From the NCBI RefSeq assembly GCF_013267355.1, contig NZ_CP053985.1, positions 6,758,001-6,822,000 of the forward strand: 64,000 bases of DNA, written 5' to 3'. This DNA comes from Achromobacter pestifer. GTDB lineage: Bacteria > Pseudomonadota > Gammaproteobacteria > Burkholderiales > Burkholderiaceae_B. A program made the translations under genes and the position numbers. A model generated the notes under the pieces. That model did not search any database and was not told the DNA's origin. It was given only the letters and a program-made list of their open reading frames with translations. Shown here one piece after another: positions 16,726 through 25,611 of this stretch (position 1 is the stretch's first letter; each line of letters begins with the position of its first letter).

Positions 16726-18111
16726 ATGGCTTCTATCACCAATCTCGGCTCGACCACCGGACTTCCTCTGGAAGACATCCTCAAAAAGCTCCAAGCTGTC
16801 GAGGATAAGAAGCTTAGTCTGTACACGAACCGCCAAGCGAGCTATGAGGCTCGCGTAAGCGCCTTTGGCCAAATCAAGAGCGCGGTGGAAGCCGTGCAAA
16901 AAACCGCCGAAGCACTGAGCAAGAGTTCCGTCTTGAACGCCGTGAAGGCCAACGTATCCGGCAGCGGCTTGACCGCGACCGTGGGCGCCGATGGCGCCAC
17001 GAAGGGGGAATACTCCATCAAGGTCAACAGGCTGGCCACCGCGCACACGCTGCAATCCGGCGTGGTCGCGGACCGGAAAGCGTCCAATGGCGCAACCGGC
17101 TCGTTCACGATTGAACTGACCAATGGCGAAAAGCGCACCATCGACCTGAAGAACGACACGTCGCTCAACGGCATCGCCAATGCAATCAATGCCGACGACA
17201 AGGTCGGCGTGCGCGCCACCATCATCAATGATGGCAGCGGCAGCAGCTATCTGATGCTGAGCGCCAAGGACACGGGCGAACAGACGTCGGTAAAGTCGAT
17301 TACCGTAACCGGCGACCAAAAACTCAAGGACATCCTGAACTACAACAAGGACCCTGCTGATACCAGCCCGAAAATGGCGCAACAGACCGCTCCTGTGGAT
17401 GCCGAAATAGAAGTCAACGGCATTCTGGTCAAGAGCGGCAGCAACAGCCTCTCCAGCGCCATCGATGGCGTGACCTTGAACCTGACGGCAACGACCGAGG
17501 CAGGCAAGCCGATCACCCTGAAGCTGGAAAGCGATACAAGCGTCGCAAGCACGGCCGTGCAGGACTTCGTGAATGCGTACAACTCACTGCAAAACACCAT
17601 CGCCAAGCACACGGCATTCGACGTCAAGGCCGAAACCAATCAGGCGCTGACCGGCGACAGCACGACTCGCAGTATCCAATCCACCATGTCCGATGCACTG
17701 CGAATCGCGACCTCGGAAGGGTCCATGCGCACGCTGGCGGACCTGGGTGTCGCGCTAGACCCGAAGACCGGCACGTTGAAGATCGATCAAAAGCAGCTCG
17801 ATAAGGCGTTGACCGAAAACCCCGCCGACGTCAAACGCATCATGACCTCGGCCAACGGACTCACCGCACAGTTCACCACGGCAGCAAAAGGCATGCTGGG
17901 TGACAAGGGCTCAATCAAGATCCGTGAAGACGGCCTGACCGAGTCGATCAAGGACGTCGAGGATCAGCTCGCACGCGCCAAGTCCAGCAGCGACGCCACC
18001 ATGGCGATTATGCGCGCCCAATTCGTCCAATTGGAAAAATTCGTGTCTCAACAGACCGCCACCGCCAATTATCTGACTCAACAGTTCGCGGCCTTGAGCA
18101 AGTCCAAGTAA
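16726..18111 (+). CDS. fliD: Flagellar filament cap protein (hook-associated protein 2)
   Basis: FliD forms the cap under which exported flagellin polymerises. The 461-residue protein has the N-terminal FliD_N region (TTGLPLEDILKKLQAVEDK, then the coiled ARVSAFGQIKSAVEAVQ). A variable surface-exposed middle follows. The FliD_C region (from about 215) ends in a long heptad-rich helix containing IMRAQFVQLEKFVSQQTA. A strong Shine-Dalgarno (AGGAAGGA) precedes the ATG. The gene is more AT-rich than its housekeeping neighbours, as is common for exported filament proteins. It probably reads from the sigma-28 promoter before flaG. Confidence 0.97.
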   Translation: MASITNLGSTTGLPLEDILKKLQAVEDKKLSLYTNRQASYEARVSAFGQIKSAVEAVQKTAEALSKSSVLNAVKANVSGSGLTATVGADGATKGEYSIKVNRLATAHTLQSGVVADRKASNGATGSFTIELTNGEKRTIDLKNDTSLNGIANAINADDKVGVRATIINDGSGSSYLMLSAKDTGEQTSVKSITVTGDQKLKDILNYNKDPADTSPKMAQQTAPVDAEIEVNGILVKSGSNSLSSAIDGVTLNLTATTEAGKPITLKLESDTSVASTAVQDFVNAYNSLQNTIAKHTAFDVKAETNQALTGDSTTRSIQSTMSDALRIATSEGSMRTLADLGVALDPKTGTLKIDQKQLDKALTENPADVKRIMTSANGLTAQFTTAAKGMLGDKGSIKIREDGLTESIKDVEDQLARAKSSSDATMAIMRAQFVQLEKFVSQQTATANYLTQQFAALSKSK

Positions 18112-18129
18112 CTTATAGAAGATGTATCG

Positions 18130-18558
18130 ATGACTTACGCCGCCCGCCGCCCCACCGGATCCTATTCCGTGCGTTCCTACGCCGAGATCGGCCTGGAAAC
18201 GCAAATCCTCGGGGCCAGCCCGGAAAGGCTGATCTCCCTGCTTTACATGGGTGCCCGGGCGGCAATCGGGCAGGCGCGCCTGCACCTTCAGGAAGGCAGA
18301 ACCACTGAACGGGGAGCCGCCATCTCGAAGGCTATCAAGATCGTCGATGAAGGCTTGAAGACCGGACTGAACATGGAGGCGGGCGGCGAAATTGCCGCAA
18401 ACCTCGCCCGCCTGTACGACTACATCGTCCGCACGCTGCTGATGGCGAACCTGAAAGCAGACGCGGAAGCGCTCGAAACGGCGGATCGCCTGTTGGCCGA
18501 TCTGGCCGAGGCCTGGCAAACATCCATTGATCGCCCTGTCGGGGGCGTGCAGCCTTGA
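18130..18558 (+). CDS. fliS: Flagellin export chaperone FliS
   Basis: The 142-residue helical protein has the family opening SYAEIGLETQILGASPERLI and the core LLYMGARAAIGQARLHLQ. Helices with LYDYIVRTLLMANLKAD follow. FliS binds the C terminus of flagellin in the cytoplasm and prevents premature polymerisation. It starts 18 bases after fliD and precedes fliT, the normal fliDST order. Confidence 0.96.
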   Translation: MTYAARRPTGSYSVRSYAEIGLETQILGASPERLISLLYMGARAAIGQARLHLQEGRTTERGAAISKAIKIVDEGLKTGLNMEAGGEIAANLARLYDYIVRTLLMANLKADAEALETADRLLADLAEAWQTSIDRPVGGVQP

Positions 18559-18604
18559 CGGCATCGCATATGCCCCAGCCAGCCATCGAACGCCCGAGAT
18601 TTCC

Positions 18605-18961
18605 ATGACGTCCACGACCCAGTACACCTCCCCTATCCTGGAAAACTACCAGGAGATCGCTCTCATCACGGGAGAAATGCTAGCGGCAGCGCAAGCCGGC
18701 GACTGGGATGGCGCGATGGTCCATGGACAGCAATATTGCGAGCTGGTGGAACGCCTGCGCCAGACCGAACACTCCGCACCGCTGGACGAAGCCGGCCGCG
18801 CCATGAAGTACGACCTGCTCGTGCGCATCCTCGACAATGACGCACTCACTCGCGACCTGGCGCTTCCGCAACTGGCCCGTCTGGGCGATTTGCTGGGACG
18901 CATGAAACGCCAGCAGACCCTGCTGTCCGCCTACGGTTACCAGCAGGCGCCTGAAGAATGA
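18605..18961 (+). CDS. fliT: FliT-like flagellar chaperone
   Basis: This small helical protein of 118 residues has weak sequence conservation and is recognised mainly by size and by its position after fliS. A FliT-type helical hairpin is consistent with the segments ILENYQEIALITGEMLAAAQ and YCELVERLRQTE. FliT is the export chaperone for FliD and in enterics also binds FlhDC. I chose the ATG at 18605, since an earlier in-frame start would run back into fliS. Its stop overlaps the next start (ATGA). Confidence 0.8.
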   Translation: MTSTTQYTSPILENYQEIALITGEMLAAAQAGDWDGAMVHGQQYCELVERLRQTEHSAPLDEAGRAMKYDLLVRILDNDALTRDLALPQLARLGDLLGRMKRQQTLLSAYGYQQAPEE

Positions 18962-20316
18962 GCGTAGGTCCCGCCGCACTCGGCAATGTCCTGGTGCAGC
19001 GGCTGGACGCCGTGCTAGGCACGACGATGTCCGCCGCCAGCGCCAATCAAGTTTCCGGAGCCCGGCCCGACGCGGTCAGCCAGCCAGGCAATCTGGAAAA
19101 ACCCGGCGCCTCCGACGGATCGACGCGCGACCCGCGACAAGGCATACAGACTGGCGGCGCCCGCGGCGACCGCCAGAATACTGTCGTCGATCCCAAAATC
19201 GCAGCTGCGCTGGCGTTGGCCGCGCGCGGCCTGGTCACCAGCAGCGACACCACGGCCTCGGCTCCCACGACACTGGGCACGACGGCGCGCGCCATTCTTG
19301 CTCTGCTGGCCCAATTTCCCGAGGCCGCGCCTGCGGTCCAGGGACGCACGCCCCTGTGGGCCGCCGATGCGCAGTCGGGCCAACCCGCCGCCGGCGCCAG
19401 CCCCATGCCGGCAGCACAAACAGGCCAGCAACCCGCGCAGACTGCCGCACAAACACCCCTGCCCATGCCTGGCCAGATGCCGGCGCAGGCCACCGCCCAG
19501 CAAGCCCCGGCCCTCGCCGCCTCTGTCGCGGCAGCGCTTGACGGCGACAACCCGGCCGACGGTGCCAAACAGGACCGACCGGTCGGACAGGGAGCAAGCG
19601 CCAACGCAAGCAAGGGACCCGAAGCCGCGGTGCATGCCGCCCTGGCGGCTGGCGGACCTTCCGCCCGCGCACTGGGACAGGCCCTGCGCCAGGCGCTGCA
19701 AGGCAGCGGACTCTTTTACGAATCCCACCTGACCGACATGGTCTTCGGCCGGGCCACCCCGGAACAATTGCGCAACGAGCCGCAGGCCGTACTCGGCAAG
19801 AACCCGCCCGCGCAGGATGCCGCGCCCTCGCGACCGCGGGCCGGCGCGGCTCCCAGTGGCAGTCCGGGCGCCGACGCCGCACCCAGCACCGGCGCCTCCA
19901 GTTCGCCCGCCCCTGGTACTCCGGTCAGCGGCATACACCAGGACCTGACCGTGCTCGTCCGCCAGCAACTGGACGTGCTGGCCAACCAGACGCTGACCTG
20001 GCAAGGCGAAGCCTGGCCCGGCGCGCCCATGGAATGGGAAGTCGAGCGCGACCCCTACGGCGGCGATCCAGAGTCGGCGGTTTCGACCTGGGCCACACGG
20101 CTGAAGCTGGACCTGCCCCGGCTGGGCCTGGTCGATGCCCGCCTGAACCTGGCCGGCGACCAGATCGTCCTGCAACTCATCGCACCGCACAGCGCCGCCG
20201 AGATCAATAACTCCTCGGACGCCCTGCGTTCGCGGCTGCTGGCCGCCGGCCTGACCCTGAGCAATCTGTCGGTAAGCGTGGTCGAACCGCGCCCCGAGAT
20301 CCCCACCGATATCTGA
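18958..20316 (+). CDS. Second FliK-like (hook-length control C-terminal domain) protein
   Basis: The 452-residue protein has a long low-complexity Ala/Gln/Pro middle. Conserved patches are SGLFYESHLTDMVFGR (near 250) and a C-terminal Flg_hook-like domain (about 330-445). That domain includes VRQQLDVLANQTLTWQGEAW, WATRLKLDLPRLGLVDARLN and SRLLAAGLTLSNLSVSV. It is distinct from the fliK at 27565. Its stop overlaps the start of a small FlhB-C-terminal paralogue, echoing the known FliK-FlhB partnership. A role in substrate-specificity switching is inference. Confidence 0.8.
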   Translation: MSVGPAALGNVLVQRLDAVLGTTMSAASANQVSGARPDAVSQPGNLEKPGASDGSTRDPRQGIQTGGARGDRQNTVVDPKIAAALALAARGLVTSSDTTASAPTTLGTTARAILALLAQFPEAAPAVQGRTPLWAADAQSGQPAAGASPMPAAQTGQQPAQTAAQTPLPMPGQMPAQATAQQAPALAASVAAALDGDNPADGAKQDRPVGQGASANASKGPEAAVHAALAAGGPSARALGQALRQALQGSGLFYESHLTDMVFGRATPEQLRNEPQAVLGKNPPAQDAAPSRPRAGAAPSGSPGADAAPSTGASSSPAPGTPVSGIHQDLTVLVRQQLDVLANQTLTWQGEAWPGAPMEWEVERDPYGGDPESAVSTWATRLKLDLPRLGLVDARLNLAGDQIVLQLIAPHSAAEINNSSDALRSRLLAAGLTLSNLSVSVVEPRPEIPTDI

Positions 20317-20633
20317 TGAGCCGCCTCACCCCCCATCCAGAATCGGACCCGAACGCCGGCCGCAACGCGGCGGTCGCCATTTCCTACGAAGAAAAGAACG
20401 GCGCCCCACGCGTCGTCGCCAAGGGTTATGGCCAGCTCGCGGACACCATCGTCCGCGCCGCCCAGGAAAACGGTCTCTACGTCCACGAGTCGCGCGAGCT
20501 GGTCGGCCTGCTGATGCAGGTGGACCTGGACGCACATATTCCTCCCCAACTCTACGTAGCGGTGGCAGAATTGCTGGCCTGGCTCTACCGCCTGGAATCG
20601 CGCGAGTTCCCCGAACCCGCTCCACCCGCCTGA
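20316..20633 (+). CDS. FlhX-type protein: stand-alone FlhB C-terminal (EscU/YscU-like) domain
   Basis: The 105 residues align with the cytoplasmic tail of FlhB. AAVAISYEEKNGAPRVVAKG matches FlhB YAVALKYDEEKSGAPRVLAKG, and IPPQLYVAVAELLAWLYRL matches IPAELYTAVAEVLAWVFQL in the full-length FlhB at 59160-60314. The self-cleaving NPTH motif is absent, with GRN in its place, so this is like the post-cleavage fragment. There are no membrane segments. It is coupled to the FliK-like gene by a one-base overlap (TGATG). FlhX proteins elsewhere can substitute for the FlhB tail. Confidence 0.88.
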   Translation: MSRLTPHPESDPNAGRNAAVAISYEEKNGAPRVVAKGYGQLADTIVRAAQENGLYVHESRELVGLLMQVDLDAHIPPQLYVAVAELLAWLYRLESREFPEPAPPA

Positions 20634-20657
20634 CCCTATTACCTGAGGAAGACCAAA

Positions 20658-21461
20658 GTGTTGGATGCCAGCGACCCGGAGTTTCTGCTGACCCGGCCTG
20701 AAGAGATGCGTTCGGCCCTGTTCGAGCTGACCCACCCCGACAGCCATATCCTGGTGCGCGACGCTGCGGACCGGGAGATGGCCGTGCTGATCCTGGGCGT
20801 GGACAAGCGTGCCGGAGAATTCTTCTGGAGACCGCGCGATTACGCCGGCGCGGACTTCGAACAATCCGACTCCATGGGCTTGCTGAGCGGCACCACCTTC
20901 CACTTCCATGCCACCGCCTATGGCGGCGTGCAGATCCGCTTTCGCGTGCAACGGCCCCAGGTCATTCATTTCGATGACGGCAGCGCCGCGCTGGTTTCGC
21001 CGTTCCCGGAACGCCTGGCCCGCATCCAGCGCCGCAAGATGTTCCGCGCCTCCCTGATCGCCGCCGCCAACGTGTGCCGCGCCAGTTGGCAAGCCTCCCC
21101 CGCCGACAAACCCTACGCGTTCACGATACGCGACATTTCAGTGGACGGCGTGGGCCTGCGCGCAGATCTGGCGGTCCCCGCCCTGCCGGAGCGCGGCACG
21201 CTGATGGAAAACGTGCAACTGGATTTCGGCGCCCAGGGCAAGCTAAACGCCAGCCTGGAGGTGCGCAATGTGTATCCGGTCTCGGGACAACCCATGAAGC
21301 AATCCGCGGATCCTGACGAACCGGCGCCCAAGCACGTTTCGCTGACCGGCGAACCGCCGGTCAGCCACCTCGGGGCTGTATTCCTGAATCTGGACGCGCG
21401 CCAGGAAAACTGGCTGCAACAGGTTGTCTGGCGCCTGGAAAAGAGCGTCCAGCGCAATTGA
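20658..21461 (+). CDS. ycgR: Flagellar brake protein YcgR (c-di-GMP-binding PilZ protein)
   Basis: The 267-residue protein has the YcgR N-terminal domain (about 8-115). A PilZ domain follows with the c-di-GMP-binding arginine motif RRKMFR near 125-130 and DISVDGVG near 158-165. YcgR slows the motor by binding rotor or stator parts when c-di-GMP is high. The start is GTG with an AGGAAG Shine-Dalgarno eight bases upstream. It lies 24 bases after the FlhX-type gene and converges on fliE. Confidence 0.93.
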   Translation: MLDASDPEFLLTRPEEMRSALFELTHPDSHILVRDAADREMAVLILGVDKRAGEFFWRPRDYAGADFEQSDSMGLLSGTTFHFHATAYGGVQIRFRVQRPQVIHFDDGSAALVSPFPERLARIQRRKMFRASLIAAANVCRASWQASPADKPYAFTIRDISVDGVGLRADLAVPALPERGTLMENVQLDFGAQGKLNASLEVRNVYPVSGQPMKQSADPDEPAPKHVSLTGEPPVSHLGAVFLNLDARQENWLQQVVWRLEKSVQRN

Positions 21462-21469
21462 TGTCGTGC

Positions 21470-21499
21470 GGCGGGAAACATGCGCAGCAAGTTCCCGCC
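21470..21499. terminator. Hairpin between convergent ycgR and fliE
   Basis: GGCGGGAA (21470-21477) and TTCCCGCC (21492-21499) form an exact eight-pair stem with a 14-base loop just after the ycgR stop. There is no T-run, so it is a likely but not classic terminator. Confidence 0.4.
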
Positions 21500-21553
21500 T
21501 GATGTCAGCCAGCGCTTCCGGTCAAGCCGCAAGCGCGCCCCAGCGACCGGGAC

Positions 21554-21886
21554 TCAGACCGCCATCGAGGAGATTTCCTTGTAGGCCGCAACCAGCTTGT
21601 TGCGTACCTGCACCGCCGTCTGGAAGCCGATGCTCGCCTTCTGCATATCGATCATGACGTCATTGAGGGAAATGTCGGGCGCTCCCAGCTCGAACGCCTT
21701 GGCCTGGGCCGTGGCGGCGTTCTGGGCGGAAGTGACGCGCCGGATGGAACGCTGCAGTTCCGCGGCGAAGCCATCGGGCTGGCCGACCATTTCACCCGCG
21801 CTGAGGTTACCGGTCTCCGCCTTGCTCACTACCGCGCGCATCTGCTGAAGCATGCTTTCGATGCCGGACAAGCCTGATACAGCCAT
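21554..21886 (-). CDS. fliE: Flagellar hook-basal body complex protein FliE
   Basis: FliE joins the MS ring to the proximal rod. The 110-residue protein has the conserved C-terminal half [20 protein letters not shown] and [17 protein letters not shown]. The ATG is preceded by a purine-rich AAGGAATCAGG. It is transcribed divergently from fliF across a 330-base regulatory region, the usual fliE/fliF arrangement. Confidence 0.96.
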   Translation of the reverse strand: MAVSGLSGIESMLQQMRAVVSKAETGNLSAGEMVGQPDGFAAELQRSIRRVTSAQNAATAQAKAFELGAPDISLNDVMIDMQKASIGFQTAVQVRNKLVAAYKEISSMAV

Positions 21887-21953
21887 TACCTGATTCCTTG
21901 CTGTTTGGGATTACGCCAATGTTGCGCACAGCGTAACCCCGACTCTGCCGGTT

Positions 21954-21990
21954 CATAGCCGACAAGAACCGCCAAAAAACCCGACATTTC
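21954..21990. promoter_or_regulatory. Class II flagellar promoter element, copy 1 (FlhDC-like box)
   Basis: CATAG-N2-GACAAG-AACC-GCCAAAAAACCCGACATTTC lies in the fliE-fliF gap. The last 20 bases match 18 of 20 with a site in the flgB-flgA gap (52363-52382). The GCC-AAA-AA-C(C)G core resembles published FlhD4C2 half-sites. The protein that binds here is inferred. Confidence 0.5.
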
Positions 21991-22047
21991 CGCGAATGCG
22001 GCCGCCTGCCGCCAGGGCGGCTGCGGCGACTTTCGCCTTGTCGGGGA

Positions 22048-22078
22048 CATAGGAGACAAGTAACGCCAAAAACCGGCC
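22048..22078. promoter_or_regulatory. Class II flagellar promoter element, copy 2 (FlhDC-like box)
   Basis: CATAG-N2-GACAAG-TAAC-GCCAAAAACCGG repeats copy 1 exactly 94 bases downstream in the same orientation, about 140 bases before the fliF ATG. One copy may serve fliF and the other fliE. Confidence 0.5.
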
Positions 22079-22216
22079 GTTTTCAACGATTGGGATGGAC
22101 GTCTCAGGGGCAATAATCCACGCTCTCCCCAGACCAGAAGCACGTTGCATGTGTAATCTGCCCTACCCAGACATGAAGTCCCATTTCCAGCTCCGCGTGG
22201 CCAGCGGGGGCCTCCA

Positions 22217-23875
22217 ATGAACCAGCAGGCCACCCTGAGTTCGTCGCTGCTGACGAAATTCCCCGTGCTGGAGAAGGTGCGCGCGCTGCCCAAGCCCATA
22301 CTGCTGGGCGCGGGGGCAGCCCTAGTCGCGATCATCGTCGCCGTGGCGATGTGGAGCAGCGAACCCAAGTACAAGGTGCTGTTCTCCAACCTGGACGACC
22401 GCGATGGCGGCGCCATCGTAACGGCGCTGGGCGCGATGAACGTGCCCTACCGCTACAACGAAACCGGCACTGCCGTGCTGGTGCCGGCCGACCGCGTGTA
22501 CGACGCCCGCCTGCAGCTGGCGTCCCAGGGGCTGCCCCGCGGTGGCTCGGTTGGCTTCGAACTGATGGACAACGCCCGCTTCGGCGCCAGCCAGTTCACG
22601 GAACAGATCAACTATCAGCGCGGTCTTGAAGGCGAGCTGGCGCGTTCGATCGAAGCCATGCACACCGTGCAGCATGCCCGCGTGCACTTGGCCATGCCGC
22701 GCCAGTCGCTGTTCGTGCGCGAACGCCAGGCGCCCACCGCCTCGGTGCTGCTGAACATGCATCCCGGCCGCAGCCTGAGCGACGCCCAGGTCTCCGCGAT
22801 TTCCTGGTTGGTGGCCTCCAGCGTCCCCGAACTCACCGCCGAGAACGTGTCCATCGTCGATCAGAACGGCCGCCTGCTGTCGGCGCCGATGGGCGAAGGC
22901 CGCGGCATGGACGCCGACCAGATGCGCTTCGTGCGCGAAATGGAACAGCGCGCGGTCGAACGCATTCTCACCATTCTCAATCCGCTGGTCGGTCCAGGCA
23001 ACGTCCACGCCCAGGCCAGCGCCGACGTCGACTTCGCCCGCCGCGAAGAAACGTCCGAGGTCTATCGCCCGAACCAGGAACCCGGCCAGGCCGCCGTGCG
23101 CAGCCAGCAAACCAGCGACTCGGCCCAGCGCGGCGTCAATCCCGCGCAAGGCGTGCCCGGCGCGCTATCGAACCAGGCCCCGGCCAATCCGCAGGCCGCC
23201 ATCGCCAATCCGCCGGCACCGCAACCGCCCCGACCCGGCCAGCCGCAGCAGCCCAACACCCAACAGCAGACCGGCACGCAGGCCGTCACTGGCAATCTGA
23301 ACGAACGCCGCGACGCCACCACCAACTATGAAGTGGACCGCACGATCAGCCACATCAAGCAACCGGTGGGCAACCTCAAGCGCCTGTCGGTGGCCGTGGT
23401 CGTCAATTACGTCCGCGACAAGGACGGCGAACTGCAGCCCCTGCCGCCCGAAGAACTGAACAAATTGACCAATCTGGTGCGCGAAGCCATGGGCTACTCC
23501 GAGACCCGCGGCGACTCGCTCAACCTGGTCAACAGCCAGTTCAACGACGGCCCGCCGCCGGTGCCGATGTGGCGCGATCCGGAAATGATCTCGCTGTTCA
23601 AGACGATCCTGGCCTGGCTGGTCGGTGGCGTGCTGGCACTGTGGCTGTATCGCATGCTGCGCCGCACGGTGGGCGACTACCTGTACCCGCCGGTCGACCC
23701 GGAGCAGGCTGAAGCCGAGCGCATTGAAGCGGTGCGCGAGGCCCAGGACGTGGCCCGCGCCAAGGAAGTGGACCGGTACCAGGACAATCTGGAACGCGCC
23801 CGCACGATGGCCACCAAAGATCCGCGCGCCGTTGCGATGGTTCTGCGCACCTGGATGAGCAAAGATGAAAAATGA
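22217..23875 (+). CDS. fliF: Flagellar MS-ring protein FliF
   Basis: FliF forms the inner-membrane MS ring that houses the export gate. The 552-residue protein has a first membrane segment at about 26-46 and the YscJ-like ring-building region (KVLFSNLDDRDGGAIVTALG onward). The RBM3 region follows, then a second membrane segment near 457-477 and a C-terminal FliG-binding tail. A Pro/Gln-rich insert at about 305-365 breaks the periplasmic domain. The stop overlaps the fliG start by 11 bases, consistent with coupling. It heads the fliF-to-fliR operon. Confidence 0.98.
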   Translation: MNQQATLSSSLLTKFPVLEKVRALPKPILLGAGAALVAIIVAVAMWSSEPKYKVLFSNLDDRDGGAIVTALGAMNVPYRYNETGTAVLVPADRVYDARLQLASQGLPRGGSVGFELMDNARFGASQFTEQINYQRGLEGELARSIEAMHTVQHARVHLAMPRQSLFVRERQAPTASVLLNMHPGRSLSDAQVSAISWLVASSVPELTAENVSIVDQNGRLLSAPMGEGRGMDADQMRFVREMEQRAVERILTILNPLVGPGNVHAQASADVDFARREETSEVYRPNQEPGQAAVRSQQTSDSAQRGVNPAQGVPGALSNQAPANPQAAIANPPAPQPPRPGQPQQPNTQQQTGTQAVTGNLNERRDATTNYEVDRTISHIKQPVGNLKRLSVAVVVNYVRDKDGELQPLPPEELNKLTNLVREAMGYSETRGDSLNLVNSQFNDGPPPVPMWRDPEMISLFKTILAWLVGGVLALWLYRMLRRTVGDYLYPPVDPEQAEAERIEAVREAQDVARAKEVDRYQDNLERARTMATKDPRAVAMVLRTWMSKDEK

Positions 23876-24875
23876 TTCCACGCCGCTGGACGGCATGACG
23901 CGCAGCGCCGTCCTGATGATGTCGCTGGGCGAAGACGCCGCGGCCGAGGTCTTCAAGTACCTCGGCGCCCGTGAAGTCCAGCAGGTCGGCGCCGCCATGG
24001 CCAGCCTGAAGCAAGTCACGCGCAGCGACGTGGCCGTGGTCCTGGAGGAATTCCGCCAGGAAGCCGACCAGTTCATGGCCGTCACGCTAGGTTCGGACGA
24101 CTACATCCGCACCGTGCTGACCAAGGCGCTGGGCAGCGACCGCGCCGCCGGCCTGATCGAAGACATCCTGGAAGCCGGCGAAGGCGGCAGCGGCATCGAT
24201 GCGCTGAACTGGCTGGACCCGAACACCGTGGCCGAGCTGATCGGCGACGAACACCCGCAGATCATCGCGACCATCCTGGTACACCTCGAGCGCGACCGCG
24301 CCGCCGGCGTGCTGGCGCTGCTGACGGACCGCCTGCGCAACGACGTCATGCTGCGCATCGCCACTTTCGGCGGCGTGCAGCCCGCGGCGTTGTCCGAGCT
24401 CACCGAAGTCCTGAATTCGGTGCTGGCTGGCCAGGGCGCAAAGCGCAGCAAGATGGGCGGCGTGCGCACCGCGGCCGAGATCCTGAACATGATGAATTCG
24501 ACCCAGGAAGAAACGGTGGTCGCCAGCCTGCGCGAGCGCGACAACGATCTGGCACAAAAGATCATCGACGAGATGTTCGTCTTCGACAACCTGCTCGACG
24601 TCGAGGATCGCGCCATCCAGCTCATCCTCAAGGAAATCGACAACGACACGCTCATGGTCGCGCTCAAGGGCGCCCCGGAAGAGCTGCGCGCGAAGTTCCT
24701 GCGCAACATGTCCAGCCGCGCCGCCGAAATGCTGCGCGAAGACCTGGATGCGCAAGGCCCGATCCGCATGTCCAAGGTCGAGACCGAACAGAAGAAGATC
24801 CTGCAGATCGCCCGCCGCCTGGCCGAGAGCGGCCAGATCGTCCTGGGCAACCAGGGAGACGACACGTATGTCTGA
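23865..24875 (+). CDS. fliG: Flagellar motor switch protein FliG
   Basis: FliG is the C-ring protein that touches the stator. The 336-residue protein has the N-terminal FliF-binding domain (SAVLMMSLGEDAAAEVFKYL) and the middle-domain EHPQIIATILVHLERDRAA segment. The charged torque helix of the C-terminal domain is visible in LRAKFLRNMSSRAAEMLRED, carrying the expected K, R, R, E and D residues. Length is typical. Confidence 0.98.
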   Translation: MKNDSTPLDGMTRSAVLMMSLGEDAAAEVFKYLGAREVQQVGAAMASLKQVTRSDVAVVLEEFRQEADQFMAVTLGSDDYIRTVLTKALGSDRAAGLIEDILEAGEGGSGIDALNWLDPNTVAELIGDEHPQIIATILVHLERDRAAGVLALLTDRLRNDVMLRIATFGGVQPAALSELTEVLNSVLAGQGAKRSKMGGVRTAAEILNMMNSTQEETVVASLRERDNDLAQKIIDEMFVFDNLLDVEDRAIQLILKEIDNDTLMVALKGAPEELRAKFLRNMSSRAAEMLREDLDAQGPIRMSKVETEQKKILQIARRLAESGQIVLGNQGDDTYV

Positions 24876-25611
24876 GGTGGACAGCGGCGCCACGGCGCTC
24901 ATCTCGCGCAGCGCCGCCTGGCGGCGCTGGCAGATGCTGTCGTTCGACGAGCCCGCGGCCATTGAACCGGAACCCGAGCCCGAACCCGATCCGGGGCCGG
25001 ACCCGGAAGTGGTGATGGCCCAACTGCGTGCCCAGGCCCTTGCGGAAGGCCGCGAGGAAGGCCATGCCCTGGGCCATGCCGCCGGTCTGGAAAGCGGCCA
25101 GCAGGCTGGTTACGAAGCCGGTCTCGCCGCCGGCCGCGAACAAGGCTATGGCGAAGGCCTCATTCAGGCGCGCGAACAAGGCGCCGCCGAAGCGCAGCGC
25201 CTGCATGCGCTGGTCGAGGCTTGCGCCGCGTCCCTCGGCTCGCTCGAAGAAAAAATGGGCCAGGGCCTGCTGACCCTGGCTCTGGACATCGCCCAGCAGG
25301 TCGTGCGCACCACCCTCGCCGAGCAGCCGGACACCGTGGTCAGCGCCGTGCGCGAAGTGCTGCACATCAATCCCACCGCCGGCGGCCAGATGCGCTTGTG
25401 GGCCAACCCCGAAGACATCGATCTGATCCGCCTGCACCTGGCGGACGAACTCAAGGAAGGCCATTGGCGCGTCCTGGCCGATGAGTCCATTTCGCGCGGC
25501 GGCTGCCGCGCCGAAACGCCCTTCGGCGACATCGACGCCACCCTGCAAACGCGCTGGCGCCGTGTCGCGGCCTCGCTGGGCCGCAACGTATCCTGGGAGG
25601 AGCCGGTGTGA
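24868..25611 (+). CDS. fliH: Flagellar export ATPase regulator FliH
   Basis: FliH binds the FliI ATPase and links it to FliN at the C ring. The 247-residue protein has a Glu/Pro-rich stretch at about 30-47. A run of GxxxG-type repeats with [18 protein letters not shown] and [15 protein letters not shown] (about 58-100) follows, characteristic of FliH. Its C-terminal domain contains [19 protein letters not shown]. The ATG at 24868 lies inside the end of fliG; the earlier open frame is only overlap. Confidence 0.95.
   Translation: MSEVDSGATALISRSAAWRRWQMLSFDEPAAIEPEPEPEPDPGPDPEVVMAQLRAQALAEGREEGHALGHAAGLESGQQAGYEAGLAAGREQGYGEGLIQAREQGAAEAQRLHALVEACAASLGSLEEKMGQGLLTLALDIAQQVVRTTLAEQPDTVVSAVREVLHINPTAGGQMRLWANPEDIDLIRLHLADELKEGHWRVLADESISRGGCRAETPFGDIDATLQTRWRRVAASLGRNVSWEEPV

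Larger units (their letters stand above)
21887..22216. other. 330-base divergent fliE-fliF regulatory region
   Basis: No gene is seen. The region holds the two 94-base-spaced repeats described above, a GC-rich inverted segment (GCCGCCTGCCGCCAGGGCGG, 22008-22027) and an AT-rich CAATAAT near 22110 that could be the fliF -10 region. Confidence 0.7.
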
